IMG/VR virus record: IMGVR_UViG_3300046532_004247
Span: 1 to 41,868 of that record
Length of the DNA: 41,868 nt
DNA from: a virus
Strand: one strand, 5' to 3'
Shown in pieces: positions 6,757-14,322 of the stretch (the stretch's first letter is position 1; every line of letters starts with the position of its first letter). A program made the position numbers and the translations under genes. The notes beneath the pieces are model-generated. The model did no database searches, had not been told where the DNA came from, and saw only the letters and a list, made by a program, of their open reading frames with translations.

Positions 6757-7285
6757 AACATGATCTTAATAAGGGTACATTTATTTGCAATTCCCTCCTT
6801 ACCTCTGTTAAGGTATTATTAGGGTGTTTATTAAAGTTTACCTCGGAGAGGTCCACAGTGCAAGTAGAACCCGCCTTTACCCCTAAATTAAAAATAAACC
6901 GCTCCTCCTCTTTGAATTTATACCCTTCTGGAAAAAGGTACTTAGCACAAAACATGTAAAGGTTTCTACGCCATCGCCTCATCTTCTTTGTGCTCCCCAT
7001 GGTAAATCCAATAACAAAGGCTTCGTCTTTAACTTCAAGACCTCTTCCTAATAACAAGTGAATGGAATCGTGATTAAATAAAGAAACGTTCCCTGCGAAT
7101 AAGCCAACATCATATTTAGGATTTTCCACGAGCCTGATTATAAGCGGGACTTCTGCCCCCTTCAGTTTGAAAGCACTCATAGATTCGAGCCCTTCTTGCA
7201 ATGTCCATTGTTTTTTAGAAAAAAGAGGAATATGCCACTCTTTTATGCATTTTTGCCGCTCTTCTATGTACTGGCAAGGCGTCAT
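6701..7285 (-). CDS. Conserved phage hypothetical protein (LGRG..DEAFVIGFTMG type)
   Basis: A 194-residue soluble protein, first gene of the leftmost minus-strand run. It contains LFNHDSIHLLLGRG and DEAFVIGFTMGS (around residues 68-97), a signature I recall from conserved hypothetical proteins of T4-like cyanophages. The function is unknown. The His/Asp residues in the first motif could bind metal, but the sequence does not decide this. The start is preceded by AAGAAGAG and an AT-rich block containing TATAAT, so the promoter for the whole run probably lies in the 62-nt divergent gap. Confidence 0.72.
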   Translation of the reverse strand: MTPCQYIEERQKCIKEWHIPLFSKKQWTLQEGLESMSAFKLKGAEVPLIIRLVENPKYDVGLFAGNVSLFNHDSIHLLLGRGLEVKDEAFVIGFTMGSTKKMRRWRRNLYMFCAKYLFPEGYKFKEEERFIFNLGVKAGSTCTVDLSEVNFNKHPNNTLTEVRRELQINVPLLRSCYEVEKKIFRNSPESQRLL

Positions 7286-7295
7286 CTCTTCTTAT

Positions 7296-7301
7296 ATTAT
7301 A
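7296..7301 (-). promoter_or_regulatory. Possible -10 element of the leftmost minus-strand operon
   Basis: The minus strand reads TATAAT ten bases before the ATG at 7285, with AAGAAGAG between them. It is a perfect match to the bacterial -10 consensus, but in AT-rich DNA such matches arise by chance and no good -35 is seen. Its position at the head of a long co-directional run supports a promoter here. Confidence 0.35.
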
Positions 7302-7333
7302 TTTTATTTTAAAAGAAAAGTCAAAAGATTTTA

Positions 7334-7339
7334 GTGTAA
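7334..7339 (+). promoter_or_regulatory. GTGTAA element 8 nt before start codon
   Basis: GTGTAA followed by exactly eight bases and then the ATG of the lone plus-strand gene. The same arrangement occurs at four other starts in the window (14904, 16423, 30455 and 30523). No Shine-Dalgarno is usefully spaced. I read it as a -10-like promoter element giving a leaderless or nearly leaderless mRNA. Confidence 0.5.
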
Positions 7340-7347
7340 TTAAGGAT

Positions 7348-7650
7348 ATGCCTATATATAGCGGGATATCAGAACTTCGGGGGGCGGTACACCAATACGT
7401 ATTCAGTACTGGTACGGTTAGTGGTGAGTTTATGATTACGGGGATGGGGGATTCTTCTTACCAGAGTCAAATGACGGGGCTTCTTAATACCGGTATCGAC
7501 GCAGACCGTCAGGAACTTACTAATCATATTGGTAGAGAGTTTTACACGAAATTAAATCAATTTGATATAACCGCCACTTACAAAGATCAACTTGACGCAG
7601 GGTTTAGACCCACTACCTTTACCGGTCTTTATTGCACGGGAGCATATTAA
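7348..7650 (+). CDS. Hypothetical protein, 100 aa, lone plus-strand gene
   Basis: A 100-residue protein beginning MPIYSGISELRGAVH, rich in Thr, Gly, Ser and Tyr, with no charge clusters, membrane segment or signal peptide. The composition suits a small beta-rich structural or adhesive protein, but I recognise no family. It is isolated: the flanking genes are on the other strand on both sides. It has its own GTGTAA-type upstream element and no spaced ribosome-binding site; AAGGA ends only one base before the ATG, too close to be used. It converges on the GMP reductase gene across a 41-nt gap. Confidence 0.6.
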   Translation: MPIYSGISELRGAVHQYVFSTGTVSGEFMITGMGDSSYQSQMTGLLNTGIDADRQELTNHIGREFYTKLNQFDITATYKDQLDAGFRPTTFTGLYCTGAY

Positions 7651-7651
7651 A

Positions 7652-7690
7652 TCCCCTAACATAGGGAGGCAAGCTGCACTGTGAAGGGGA
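7652..7690. terminator. Inverted repeat between convergent genes, possible terminator
   Basis: The gap between the plus-strand 100-aa gene and the convergent GMP reductase gene contains TCCCCT (7652-7657) and AGGGGA (7685-7690), six perfect pairs, with an alternative inner hairpin CCCTA-ACA-TAGGG (7654-7666). There is no T tract on either strand, so an intrinsic terminator is only weakly supported. Confidence 0.3.
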
Positions 7691-7691
7691 G

Positions 7692-8852
7692 TCATAGATT
7701 TTTCCCAAACACTTCATTCGATTGTTGGTTGACCCGCAAAAAAGTCGCGCACTTCGGCATGTCCTTTATCGTTTTAGCGCCAATATAAGTACAGGTGCTA
7801 CGTAGCCCACCGAGAATATTTTCCACAGTATTTTTAATGAATCCACGATGTTTTATCCTTATTGTTTTTCCCTCTGAGGAACGATACTTCGCAACACCTC
7901 CATGATATTTGTTCATAGCCGTGTCGGAACTCATGCCATAAAATGTTTTATATTTCTCTCCGTTTACTTCTTCCTCTTGTCCTTCTGATTCAGTATGACC
8001 TGCCAGCATCCCGCCCAACATAACAAAATCAGCACCAGCACAGAAGGCTTTGGCCACGTCGCCAGCACATACGCACCCACCGTCAGCCATAATATGCCCA
8101 CCAATCCCATGAGCAGCATCCGCGCATTCAATGACTGCGCTGAGTTGAGGGTAACCAACACCAGTTTGAATACGAGTAGTACAGACAGACCCGCCGCCAA
8201 TACCCACTTTAACAATATCTGCTCCACTTAATAATATCTCCTCTGTCATTTCGCCAGTGACGACATTCCCCGCAATAATAATAAGAGCGGGGTTTTCGTC
8301 TCTGACTCGTTTAATAAAATCGCAAAACCTTGATGTATACCCATTAGCTGCATCAATACAAACAAATCTATTATGGTAAAACTTCCATTGAATGTCTCTA
8401 AGGTAATCTACATCATCATAACTATTTGGGTCATATTTGATACCAATAGAAGGACAGAGATGGTCGTAAATTCTAGCTTGCCAATTCTTTGCTCCTCGTT
8501 CGTATTTCCAGTTCTTAGAGTTAGCTTCCCTGCTTTCTTGCGTTTTGAAAACCCCGTAGCCATCCAGCTTATGTAACCATCTATTTACGTCGTTGTGCTT
8601 GCTAATACAAGTCAACATATGATGTTGAGCAAGAGCCTTGGCCGTTTCAAACGTGCCAACAGTATCCATATTTGAGGCAACAATCGGAACGCCTGTCCAC
8701 CCGTAGGACTCGGGGTCAGAGCCTTCGCCACCAGCATTCTTAAATTTAAAAGTACGCATCAAATTAACATCCTTACGAGATGTTAGCTCTGAACGTTTAG
8801 GACGTAAGAGAACGTCCTTATAGTCTAACTTTATTTCTGGTTCAATTCTCAT
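7692..8852 (-). CDS. guaC: GMP reductase
   Basis: A 386-residue TIM-barrel enzyme that deaminates GMP to IMP with NADPH. It aligns along its length with Escherichia coli GuaC: MRIEPEIKLDYKDVLLRPKR at the start, ASNMDTVGTF, AGNVVTGEM, then the catalytic loop GGGSVCTTRIQTGVGYPQ with the thioimidate-forming Cys, ADGGC, FVMLGGMLAGH and FYGMSS. GMP reductase rather than IMP dehydrogenase is indicated by the loop wording, the missing CBS domains and the C-terminal LGGLRS.CTYIGA. It is about 40 residues longer than the E. coli enzyme because of insertions around residues 100-150. The ATG at 8852 matches the family start; an upstream in-frame start is rejected. With RNR and dCMP deaminase it would rebalance purine pools during infection. 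Confidence 0.93.
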   Translation of the reverse strand: MRIEPEIKLDYKDVLLRPKRSELTSRKDVNLMRTFKFKNAGGEGSDPESYGWTGVPIVASNMDTVGTFETAKALAQHHMLTCISKHNDVNRWLHKLDGYGVFKTQESREANSKNWKYERGAKNWQARIYDHLCPSIGIKYDPNSYDDVDYLRDIQWKFYHNRFVCIDAANGYTSRFCDFIKRVRDENPALIIIAGNVVTGEMTEEILLSGADIVKVGIGGGSVCTTRIQTGVGYPQLSAVIECADAAHGIGGHIMADGGCVCAGDVAKAFCAGADFVMLGGMLAGHTESEGQEEEVNGEKYKTFYGMSSDTAMNKYHGGVAKYRSSEGKTIRIKHRGFIKNTVENILGGLRSTCTYIGAKTIKDMPKCATFLRVNQQSNEVFGKNL

Positions 8853-9174
8853 TAATTTTACGGTCTGAAAATCCGCCCCCAAGCTTACCGGTGTCTTCAT
8901 CTGGTATAAATTTGTGGATACGACGCTGTTCCAGTTCTTTTCCGCCATTCATGTTTTCGAGAAATTCCATTATTGCAGAAAAAATACCGAGACTGGGATT
9001 CTTTTTTTCTATCCAATCATTCATTTTTTCCACTGCGTCATCACCTTCCATGTCTTTCTTAGAAAAAACTGCTGGAGTGGAGATCTTCATGCCCTCCTTA
9101 GTGAATGCAAGCATTGCTTCGTGGTTCTCTAGGAGGATTTTGGTACCTTTTTTGCTTTGACTTAGTATTTTCAT
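8842..9174 (-). CDS. Hypothetical protein, 110 aa
   Basis: A 110-residue hydrophilic protein starting MKILSQSKKGTKILLE. It has an alternating charged pattern, a possible amphipathic helix around the IFSAIMEFLENM segment, and a Gly-rich C-terminus (KLGGGFSDRK). No family is recognised. The ATG at 9174 lies just after the SET gene stop and is preferred over an in-frame codon 18 bases earlier; the 3' end overlaps the GMP reductase start by 11 nt, so the genes are coupled. Confidence 0.6.
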   Translation of the reverse strand: MKILSQSKKGTKILLENHEAMLAFTKEGMKISTPAVFSKKDMEGDDAVEKMNDWIEKKNPSLGIFSAIMEFLENMNGGKELEQRRIHKFIPDEDTGKLGGGFSDRKINEN

Positions 9175-9179
9175 ATTAT

Positions 9180-9491
9180 TTATTCTTTCCAATCTTTTTC
9201 GGGTTGCTCTAAATCTTTATCTTTTGTAAAATCTACAAAAAGTTCTTCTGCGGCGAATATGTCTCTGGATGTAATTAAAATTTTAGTATTATTTATAGTT
9301 TTTATTTCTGAATTTTCCTTTATTTTAGAATGGTTATACATACAATTAGGTTTAATGTTTACCCATGTGTTGTGTGTATCGCTCCAAACATGTGTCATGT
9401 GTATTTGTTTTCCACTTGGGATATCTTTTGTGGCAATCAACCCTCTACCGTGGCATTCACTCTTTTCAAAAATAACTATATTATTCAACAT
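9180..9491 (-). CDS. SET-domain protein (putative protein-lysine methyltransferase)
   Basis: A 103-residue minimal SET domain. Three landmarks are in order: GRGLIAT (15-21, the usual GxG.A..dI motif), YNHS (52-55, the AdoMet-binding NHS core) and AEELFVDF (81-88, the GEEl..DY motif, here with Phe at the final aromatic position). SET enzymes methylate lysine side chains with AdoMet. Without pre- and post-SET regions this is among the smallest forms, as in viral and bacterial SET proteins. The ATG at 9491 overlaps the HNH gene stop by 11 nt. The substrate could be a host or phage protein; activity is not certain because the catalytic Tyr equivalent is Phe. The C-terminal EQPEKDWKE echoes the end of the dehydrogenase at 17472. 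Confidence 0.75.
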   Translation of the reverse strand: MLNNIVIFEKSECHGRGLIATKDIPSGKQIHMTHVWSDTHNTWVNIKPNCMYNHSKIKENSEIKTINNTKILITSRDIFAAEELFVDFTKDKDLEQPEKDWKE

Positions 9492-10110
9492 TGAATTTTT
9501 TTTTGTTTTTTCTGGCAAGTGCACTATCGGCCCATTTAGCAGTTAGCTGATTTGGGTATTTTTCGGGATTCCATATGTCAGATTTAAGGGAGTTTTCTTC
9601 TTTTGTAATAATTTGTAGATTGTCTTGGTGGTGAGCCCCTCCTATAGAGAGGGGGACTATGTGGTCTACCTGATAAACAATTCCACTTTCTTGGGACATA
9701 ACACTTCTTAGGACGTAAAGTTCTTTGATTTTTTCAAAATCACTATCAGGTAAAGTTGCGCCCTTTTTCAAGGATTCCCTCTTCATTTGAAGGGCAGCCC
9801 TAATCGCTTTTTTTTCGGGCTGAGAACGGTAGTCCTGCTGGTAAGCTTGCTGGCAGAATTCGCCTCCCTTGCTTTTTTTCCTCCATTTTTTCATCATTGA
9901 TAGCCTACGGGGACGAGTTTTTATTAGGTTCTTTTTAATACGGTTTTTGTTTGTGAACCGCCACGCTTTAGATCTTTTAGCAACGTGTTCCACCATTTCA
10001 GGACAAATACTTCTGCATGCACCACAATAATCTGGGTTACGGACAATGCAGCGCCCATGCGGTAGCGAGGCCGGCTTTTTCTTACATAAAATGCATTTTT
10101 TAGCTTTCAT
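9481..10110 (-). CDS. HNH endonuclease-family protein
   Basis: A 209-residue protein with a C-terminal HNH domain: YQVDHIVPLSIGGAHHQDNL (about 146-165), with Asp149-His150, His160/161 and Asn164 as the metal-binding and catalytic set. The N-terminal 40 residues contain CILCKK and CGACRSIC, Cys pairs that probably form a zinc ribbon, followed by a very basic region (55-115) suited to DNA binding. It may be a free-standing homing-type nuclease or a phage recombination or host-DNA-degradation enzyme. It lies within the minus-strand operon, 16 bases after the sulfotransferase stop, and overlaps the SET gene. Confidence 0.85.
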   Translation of the reverse strand: MKAKKCILCKKKPASLPHGRCIVRNPDYCGACRSICPEMVEHVAKRSKAWRFTNKNRIKKNLIKTRPRRLSMMKKWRKKSKGGEFCQQAYQQDYRSQPEKKAIRAALQMKRESLKKGATLPDSDFEKIKELYVLRSVMSQESGIVYQVDHIVPLSIGGAHHQDNLQIITKEENSLKSDIWNPEKYPNQLTAKWADSALARKNKKKFNVE

Positions 10111-10126
10111 AAAATACCTTATTAAT

Positions 10127-10837
10127 TTAAATAAAATTATAATTTATTATTTTTAAATCTTTTTTAAACAACATTCGCACCTTTTCAATTGTTTCCTCAT
10201 CGAACTTACCTTTATTTTTATAAAACTCCACGTAATTTTTATTATGAGAAGTATTAAGCTTGGGTATTTTTCCAAGCGCAATGTCAAATTTTTTACATAC
10301 CTCACGCAAGCCATTTTCAAAATTCTCAAATTTAATCAAAAAATTAACATCTAAACACCCTTCGTGAAGCCACCACGTTGCAAGGGGTTGAAGGGCCAAG
10401 TTGTGACAGGATGGTAGGTGTTCAGCATCAGTAGGCGCAAAAGGCTTGGAACGCAGAAAGTTAGGAACTTCCCCCCCACAATAGGGAAACGCGAGCTCTT
10501 GAACGAAGTTCCTAAAGTCCCTACATGAATCCTCGGCAGCCGTAGCCCCGTGCCACCACGAAAACCACGATACCGTTCTGTCCCACGGGTTACGCATAAC
10601 CGAAATTTTATAATAGTCGGTGGCGTGGGGGAACATTTTATATAGGTCACTTAATGTTGCATGTTTGTCCATATCTCCCTCCCTATCTCGATATACCATT
10701 TTCCCTTGACCATTACCGGCTCGATTATCAAATGTCTTCACATTAGGGGAGTAATAATCTTTTAAAAGAGAATGGATGGTGTTTCCCCCCACTTTTGGAG
10801 GGTGAATAAAAATAAATTTCTTTTTATCTGATATCAT
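10127..10837 (-). CDS. Sulfotransferase family protein
   Basis: A 236-residue protein with the two PAPS-binding signatures of carbohydrate sulfotransferases: FIHPPKVGGNTIH near residues 9-21 (5'-phosphosulfate loop) and ISVMRNPWDRTVSWFSWW near 78-95 (3'-phosphate binding RNPxxR..S). It would move sulfate from PAPS to a hydroxyl on a sugar or, less likely, a protein. The window also encodes an APS-kinase-like protein and a large glycan island, which together could supply donor and acceptor. It overlaps the sigma-factor gene by 14 nt. The acceptor is unknown. Confidence 0.85.
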   Translation of the reverse strand: MISDKKKFIFIHPPKVGGNTIHSLLKDYYSPNVKTFDNRAGNGQGKMVYRDREGDMDKHATLSDLYKMFPHATDYYKISVMRNPWDRTVSWFSWWHGATAAEDSCRDFRNFVQELAFPYCGGEVPNFLRSKPFAPTDAEHLPSCHNLALQPLATWWLHEGCLDVNFLIKFENFENGLREVCKKFDIALGKIPKLNTSHNKNYVEFYKNKGKFDEETIEKVRMLFKKDLKIINYNFI

Positions 10838-11513
10838 CTTGATTATTTTTTTTTGAGCTTTTCCAAATCCTGTTTACATATTTGCGAGCATAAAAAAGTC
10901 GAGACATAACAGTGCCCAGTGGGGCGTGTATAACCTTTGCGATCTCTGGGTATGACAATCCTTCCAATTCGTATAAAACTAATACCTCTCGATGTTTTGG
11001 GGCAATCTTAGCTAATAACTCTTTTCCTAATTTAATGTTTTCTTGTTTTTCATCTGCGTCCATTTTCTTTTTACTGGCCGTCTCTGAGTCAATCAAGCCA
11101 CCCTGTTCTATCCTGATCCCCTTGAAATGAGCCTCACCGTTGACCATATGAAGAGGGGAGACCGCATCAGCACGGTTTCCTTGTAAATCTACGTCAACTT
11201 CCGTGGAAAAAAACCTTCCCTCCCTTCGTTTTTTTATAGCCCAAAGATCATAAAAATTGTTACGAGCAATAGAACAGGCCCATGTTTTAAAGGTGGATTT
11301 AAACTTAAACTGACTGATCTTTTGCCAACTTTTTATTAGGGTTAGTTGAAAGGTTTCCTTGCTGAGATCTGCGTTCCCTTTTGTAAAACGCATTATCCAT
11401 GAATTTAAGTATTCTTTATTCCTTGTGACAAGTTCCTCAAAGGCGTTTTGATCACCCTTTTGGCAAAACTCAATCAACTCAACCTCTTCAAGTTTTTTAT
11501 AATCTAATTTCAT
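10824..11513 (-). CDS. ECF-type RNA polymerase sigma factor
   Basis: A 229-residue sigma-70-family protein with only regions 2 and 4. Region 2 spans about 10-95, with FQLTLIKSWQKI and FKTWACSIARNNFYDLW as the core-binding and -10 helices. Region 4 spans about 165-215, with PKHREVLVLYELEGLSYPEIA and LGTVMSRLFYARK as the -35 helix-turn-helix. A longer than usual hydrophilic linker (about 100-155) separates them. The ATG at 11513 has a textbook GAGGGAGGA ribosome-binding site six bases upstream and overlaps the previous stop. No anti-sigma gene is adjacent. ECF sigma factors are rare in phages; this one may direct RNA polymerase to a subset of phage promoters. Confidence 0.9.
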   Translation of the reverse strand: MKLDYKKLEEVELIEFCQKGDQNAFEELVTRNKEYLNSWIMRFTKGNADLSKETFQLTLIKSWQKISQFKFKSTFKTWACSIARNNFYDLWAIKKRREGRFFSTEVDVDLQGNRADAVSPLHMVNGEAHFKGIRIEQGGLIDSETASKKKMDADEKQENIKLGKELLAKIAPKHREVLVLYELEGLSYPEIAKVIHAPLGTVMSRLFYARKYVNRIWKSSKKNNQDDIR

Positions 11514-12061
11514 CTTAAATCCTCCCTCAGAAGTCTCCACCTGTCGCTGTCTATTTTTTTCTCACCAGAGTCAATTTGTTTAACCATATCAACGACCTCT
11601 TCAATAGAGTCGTAAATATAACGATGCGGCAGCATGCCCATCATCCAAAGGGGGGTTGCGTGTTTACCCCCTTCCATAGAAATAAAAATTGGTTTTTTCA
11701 TTCTAACAGCGGTAACAAGTTCCTCTGCGCTCCCCCAGCTAGCCACCTCTGGCAAAATATGAGCAATAATAAAATCAGACCTATCAACTAAATTCAAATC
11801 ATAACTTCGCACAAGACTCATCCTTTCAGCAACATCATTGAAGTACCCATGTTTCTGGCAATGGGCTAATGAAAGGCGAGTTTCCTCGTCTTCTTCGACG
11901 TCTTTAACAAACGGCTTTTTGTAGGGGTTAAAAATTCTTACCCCTAGGGGTTCAAGCTCTCCCTCTACATACTCACGCCAATCCCTACCACTTGCATACT
12001 GCATATGCCCCACCAAATAAGTTCTGGTCTTGTTTAAGAGGTGAAGTTTATTTTTGTCCAC
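11510..12061 (-). CDS. Nucleoside 2-deoxyribosyltransferase-like protein
   Basis: A 183-residue Rossmann-like protein. It opens with TYLVGHMQYASGRDWR, continues with NPYKKPF, and has DLNLVDRSDFIIAHILPEV followed by SWGSAEELVTAVRMKKPIF; this is the layout of nucleoside 2-deoxyribosyltransferases and related proteins, where an Asp in the first region and a Glu in the GS.EEL segment form the active site (here Glu in SAEEL). Such proteins are common in large phages as salvage enzymes or DNA-base-modification partners. The substrate cannot be read from sequence. It overlaps the upstream nucleotidyltransferase by 14 nt and the sigma factor by 4 nt. Confidence 0.7.
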   Translation of the reverse strand: MDKNKLHLLNKTRTYLVGHMQYASGRDWREYVEGELEPLGVRIFNPYKKPFVKDVEEDEETRLSLAHCQKHGYFNDVAERMSLVRSYDLNLVDRSDFIIAHILPEVASWGSAEELVTAVRMKKPIFISMEGGKHATPLWMMGMLPHRYIYDSIEEVVDMVKQIDSGEKKIDSDRWRLLREDLR

Positions 12062-12536
12062 GAATTTTCTCTAAAATTATTTTTTTGGAAATATCCCTTG
12101 TCAGGGGTCCAAACTTGATTTTAGTTTCTATCTCTCCAGTTACGGAACCTGATAGTCCAAGGCCGTCTTTTTCTTCCTCACTCAATGATTCAAAATTAGA
12201 GTGAGGGCCCTTCAGGTAAAACTCTGGATTAACTAGCTTAATAATTTCCTTCACATCATCCACAATACAAACAAAATCTACAGAGGGCATTCTCAGTAGA
12301 ATATCCAAACGATCTCTTTCAGGATAAATAGTTTTATTTTCACAAAGTACATCACTTTTCACACCAATAACTAATGTATCCACTGATCTCTTGGCCCACT
12401 CAAGAAGGTCTAGATGCCCCGCGTGAAACAAATCAAAGGTTCCAACCACAAGGCCTAACCCCCCCATGTTTAAATACTCACGGTTTTCCTTTAACTGTTC
12501 TAATGTTACGAGCTTAAATGTATTAGTAGTAATCAT
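12048..12536 (-). CDS. Cytidylyltransferase-like nucleotidyltransferase
   Basis: A 162-residue protein with the HxGH nucleotidyltransferase fold: VVGTFDLFHAGHLDLLEWAK (30-49), with His38-Ala-Gly-His41 binding the nucleotide, and a later DVKEIIKLVNPEFYLKG block. It resembles glycerol-3-phosphate cytidylyltransferase and the nucleotidyltransferase half of HldE. The usual ISSTxxR-like C-terminal signature is weak here. The ATG at 12536 was chosen because it follows the upstream stop and gives the expected family length; an extension to 12578 would add 14 unmatched residues. It probably activates a sugar or alcohol phosphate with CTP. A second member lies at 37255. Confidence 0.75.
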   Translation of the reverse strand: MITTNTFKLVTLEQLKENREYLNMGGLGLVVGTFDLFHAGHLDLLEWAKRSVDTLVIGVKSDVLCENKTIYPERDRLDILLRMPSVDFVCIVDDVKEIIKLVNPEFYLKGPHSNFESLSEEEKDGLGLSGSVTGEIETKIKFGPLTRDISKKIILEKIRGQK

Positions 12537-12564
12537 GCTGATTGATCTTATTAAATGTTTTTTT

Positions 12565-13128
12565 TTAAGAAAGGTCAAGAAATTTTTTGAAAATAAAGGT
12601 GACTAGCTGTAATGTTTTAATTAAGACCCACTTAATAATGCCATAAACACACCGTACGCCCAACGAATAAATAGTATAAAGAGGGTGCCACCATTTTTTT
12701 TCAGAATTTAAATTCTTGCTAAGATTACGCTTAAATTTGTCCTCTCTTTCTTTTCGTTCCTCGTTTGCGGAGAGAGACCACTCTTCAAGGTAAATTTCTT
12801 TTAAATCCCCTTTCCTGACCCATGCAATAAATTCCACCCATAGGTCTTCTTCCTCTGTCACATGGAGAAGGTTAAACCTAATTTCCCCTGTATACTCAAG
12901 TTTTCTAATGCCATTATCTTTATACGTGATTTCCCCTGTCTCCTCGTCATGTTCGGCCTCAAGAATTTCTTCATATATTTGGCCGTCTTCTTCTATTGTG
13001 TAGCCACCACCGTCAAGGGAGGGCGACGTAAAATCTTTACTACTCCAGTTTATGTTGTCAAAAGACAATTGTTCGGCCGACAAAGGTAGTTCATAATCGC
13101 ACTTAATTGTTGAAAGAGAGAAAAACAT
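12565..13128 (-). CDS. Conserved phage protein with C-terminal membrane segment
   Basis: A 187-residue protein. The N-terminal half matches a family of conserved phage proteins I recognise by the KCDYELPL opening, a Lys-Asp-Phe block and a YTIEEDGQIYEE segment; no function is known. The middle is acidic, and residues about 150-183 are hydrophobic (LGVRCVYGIIKWVLIKTLQLV), suggesting a C-terminal tail anchor. Its start overlaps the stop of the 59-residue ORF upstream. Confidence 0.72.
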   Translation of the reverse strand: MFFSLSTIKCDYELPLSAEQLSFDNINWSSKDFTSPSLDGGGYTIEEDGQIYEEILEAEHDEETGEITYKDNGIRKLEYTGEIRFNLLHVTEEEDLWVEFIAWVRKGDLKEIYLEEWSLSANEERKEREDKFKRNLSKNLNSEKKWWHPLYTIYSLGVRCVYGIIKWVLIKTLQLVTFIFKKFLDLS

Positions 13129-13307
13129 TAAATATCCCCTACAAGTTTCTTTAAGGCTTTTAAGTGAAAAAGCATGAAACTTTCTCCTTGAGCACTCGAG
13201 CCCTTTCCCTGAGAAATACAGTGTTGTTTAAACTTAAGATCTTGCCTGTGAGCCTCTTCAATTAACTGATCGACTAGCTCTATCGCAATTTTTTTTCTAG
13301 TATTCAT
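13128..13307 (-). CDS. Small hypothetical protein, 59 aa
   Basis: A 59-residue basic, probably helical protein beginning MNTRKKIAIELVDQLIEEAH. It fills the 180-nt gap between the phosphomannomutase gene and the next ORF; its stop overlaps the following ATG (TAATG) and its start lies two bases after the preceding stop. The central GKGSSAQGESFM part is Gly/Ser-rich. No family is recognised. Exact fit and coupling support it. Confidence 0.6.
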   Translation of the reverse strand: MNTRKKIAIELVDQLIEEAHRQDLKFKQHCISQGKGSSAQGESFMLFHLKALKKLVGDI

Positions 13308-13309
13308 TA

Positions 13310-14026
13310 TTATTTAATATTTAATATTCTAAAAGTTTCTTCGGGATTTTTTACATTAAACCATTTACCATCATTATTTTTTTCTAGGTCTTGACATATA
13401 TCATGGTCATTCCCACCTTTGAAGCATTTGTCTCCAATGAAGATCATTTTTTTAGAATAGTTTTTTCTTATCCATTTAGACGCTTGAGACTTATTGTACC
13501 CCTGCGGTTGTACGTCAATACTTTTTTGCCCCCCAATTCGAACGTCTAAGGATGGAAATTTTTTTTGCAGACTCCTTTGTATTGTTTTCCTTTCCTGTGA
13601 AAAGGAGTCCCACCCTGCATACCTTTGTCGCCTCAGAATAGAGGCATTAATTCCTATGACAGAGAAATTCAACATACCGTCTCTAGTTTCATAGAAATCC
13701 TTACCCTTGTCGGGGTAAGGAGATTTTTGATGCCATAACAAAAGTTCACTCAATAATTTCACAGGAGGCTTCCATTTATTCTGATAAATAACCCGACCCT
13801 TTACAACCAAGCGATTTCCCATAGAACTAAAAATACCCTTACTCCTGTTTATGATACTTAATGGAAGTTGGGAACAAATTTTATCATGGGAACCTCCACC
13901 GACAAGAAAAAAATTCTTCCCTACGCACCAACTTAAAAAGTCAAACACATCCCTTTCCTCCATAGGCTGAGTCGGGTTAGTTAAGGTACCATCAATGTCA
14001 AATAAATAAATTGAATCTTTGCTCAT
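13310..14026 (-). CDS. Eukaryotic-type phosphomannomutase (HAD superfamily)
   Basis: A 238-residue HAD phosphatase-fold enzyme of the PMM type, which interconverts mannose-6-phosphate and mannose-1-phosphate. Motif I is LFDIDGTLT (Asp10 and Asp12 as nucleophile and acid). RDGMLNFSVIG (115-125) is the cap motif that marks this family, and GDK...GGNDHD (198-209) is the metal-binding motif IV seen in human PMM2. It is close to full length (PMM about 246). Bacteria normally use the unrelated ManB-type enzyme, so a eukaryote-like PMM in a phage is notable. Mannose-1-phosphate would feed GDP-sugars and the fucosyltransferase encoded at 33606. Confidence 0.9.
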   Translation of the reverse strand: MSKDSIYLFDIDGTLTNPTQPMEERDVFDFLSWCVGKNFFLVGGGSHDKICSQLPLSIINRSKGIFSSMGNRLVVKGRVIYQNKWKPPVKLLSELLLWHQKSPYPDKGKDFYETRDGMLNFSVIGINASILRRQRYAGWDSFSQERKTIQRSLQKKFPSLDVRIGGQKSIDVQPQGYNKSQASKWIRKNYSKKMIFIGDKCFKGGNDHDICQDLEKNNDGKWFNVKNPEETFRILNIK

Positions 14027-14322
14027 CTCCTAATTTTTCGCCAACGATTATTCCATAAAAAATGACTACAGGTACTTGCAAACCTTTCTACAGCCCTTTC
14101 TGATTTGTCCCAGAAAAAGGCGTGGGCTAATTCGTGTATAATCGTATTGAGTTCGTTTTGTGATGTCAGATTTGGGTTTATGAAAATTTTAGGGTGCTTA
14201 TCTTCAGGGGGGTAACATACTCCATCAGCATCTCCATAAGCCCGTTTGTCGGGCTTACGAAATGAAATATCATATTCAATTCCTTTTGTATTTTTAAATT
14301 TAAAAGAATTATTTTTTTTCAT
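14023..14322 (-). CDS. HExxH metallopeptidase-like protein (SprT/ImmA-like), 99 aa
   Basis: A 99-residue protein with a zincin core: NTIIHELAHAFFWDKSERAVERF places His63-Glu64 and His67 as metal and catalytic residues, with Glu75 or Glu79 as a possible third ligand. It resembles minimal SprT or ImmA-type peptidases. Upstream of the helix is a KIFINPNLTSQNE strand-loop as in those families. It overlaps the mutase gene by 4 nt and the upstream gene by 14 nt. Many phages carry similar short zincins; targets are unknown, and a non-catalytic role cannot be excluded. Confidence 0.7.
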   Translation of the reverse strand: MKKNNSFKFKNTKGIEYDISFRKPDKRAYGDADGVCYPPEDKHPKIFINPNLTSQNELNTIIHELAHAFFWDKSERAVERFASTCSHFLWNNRWRKIRR

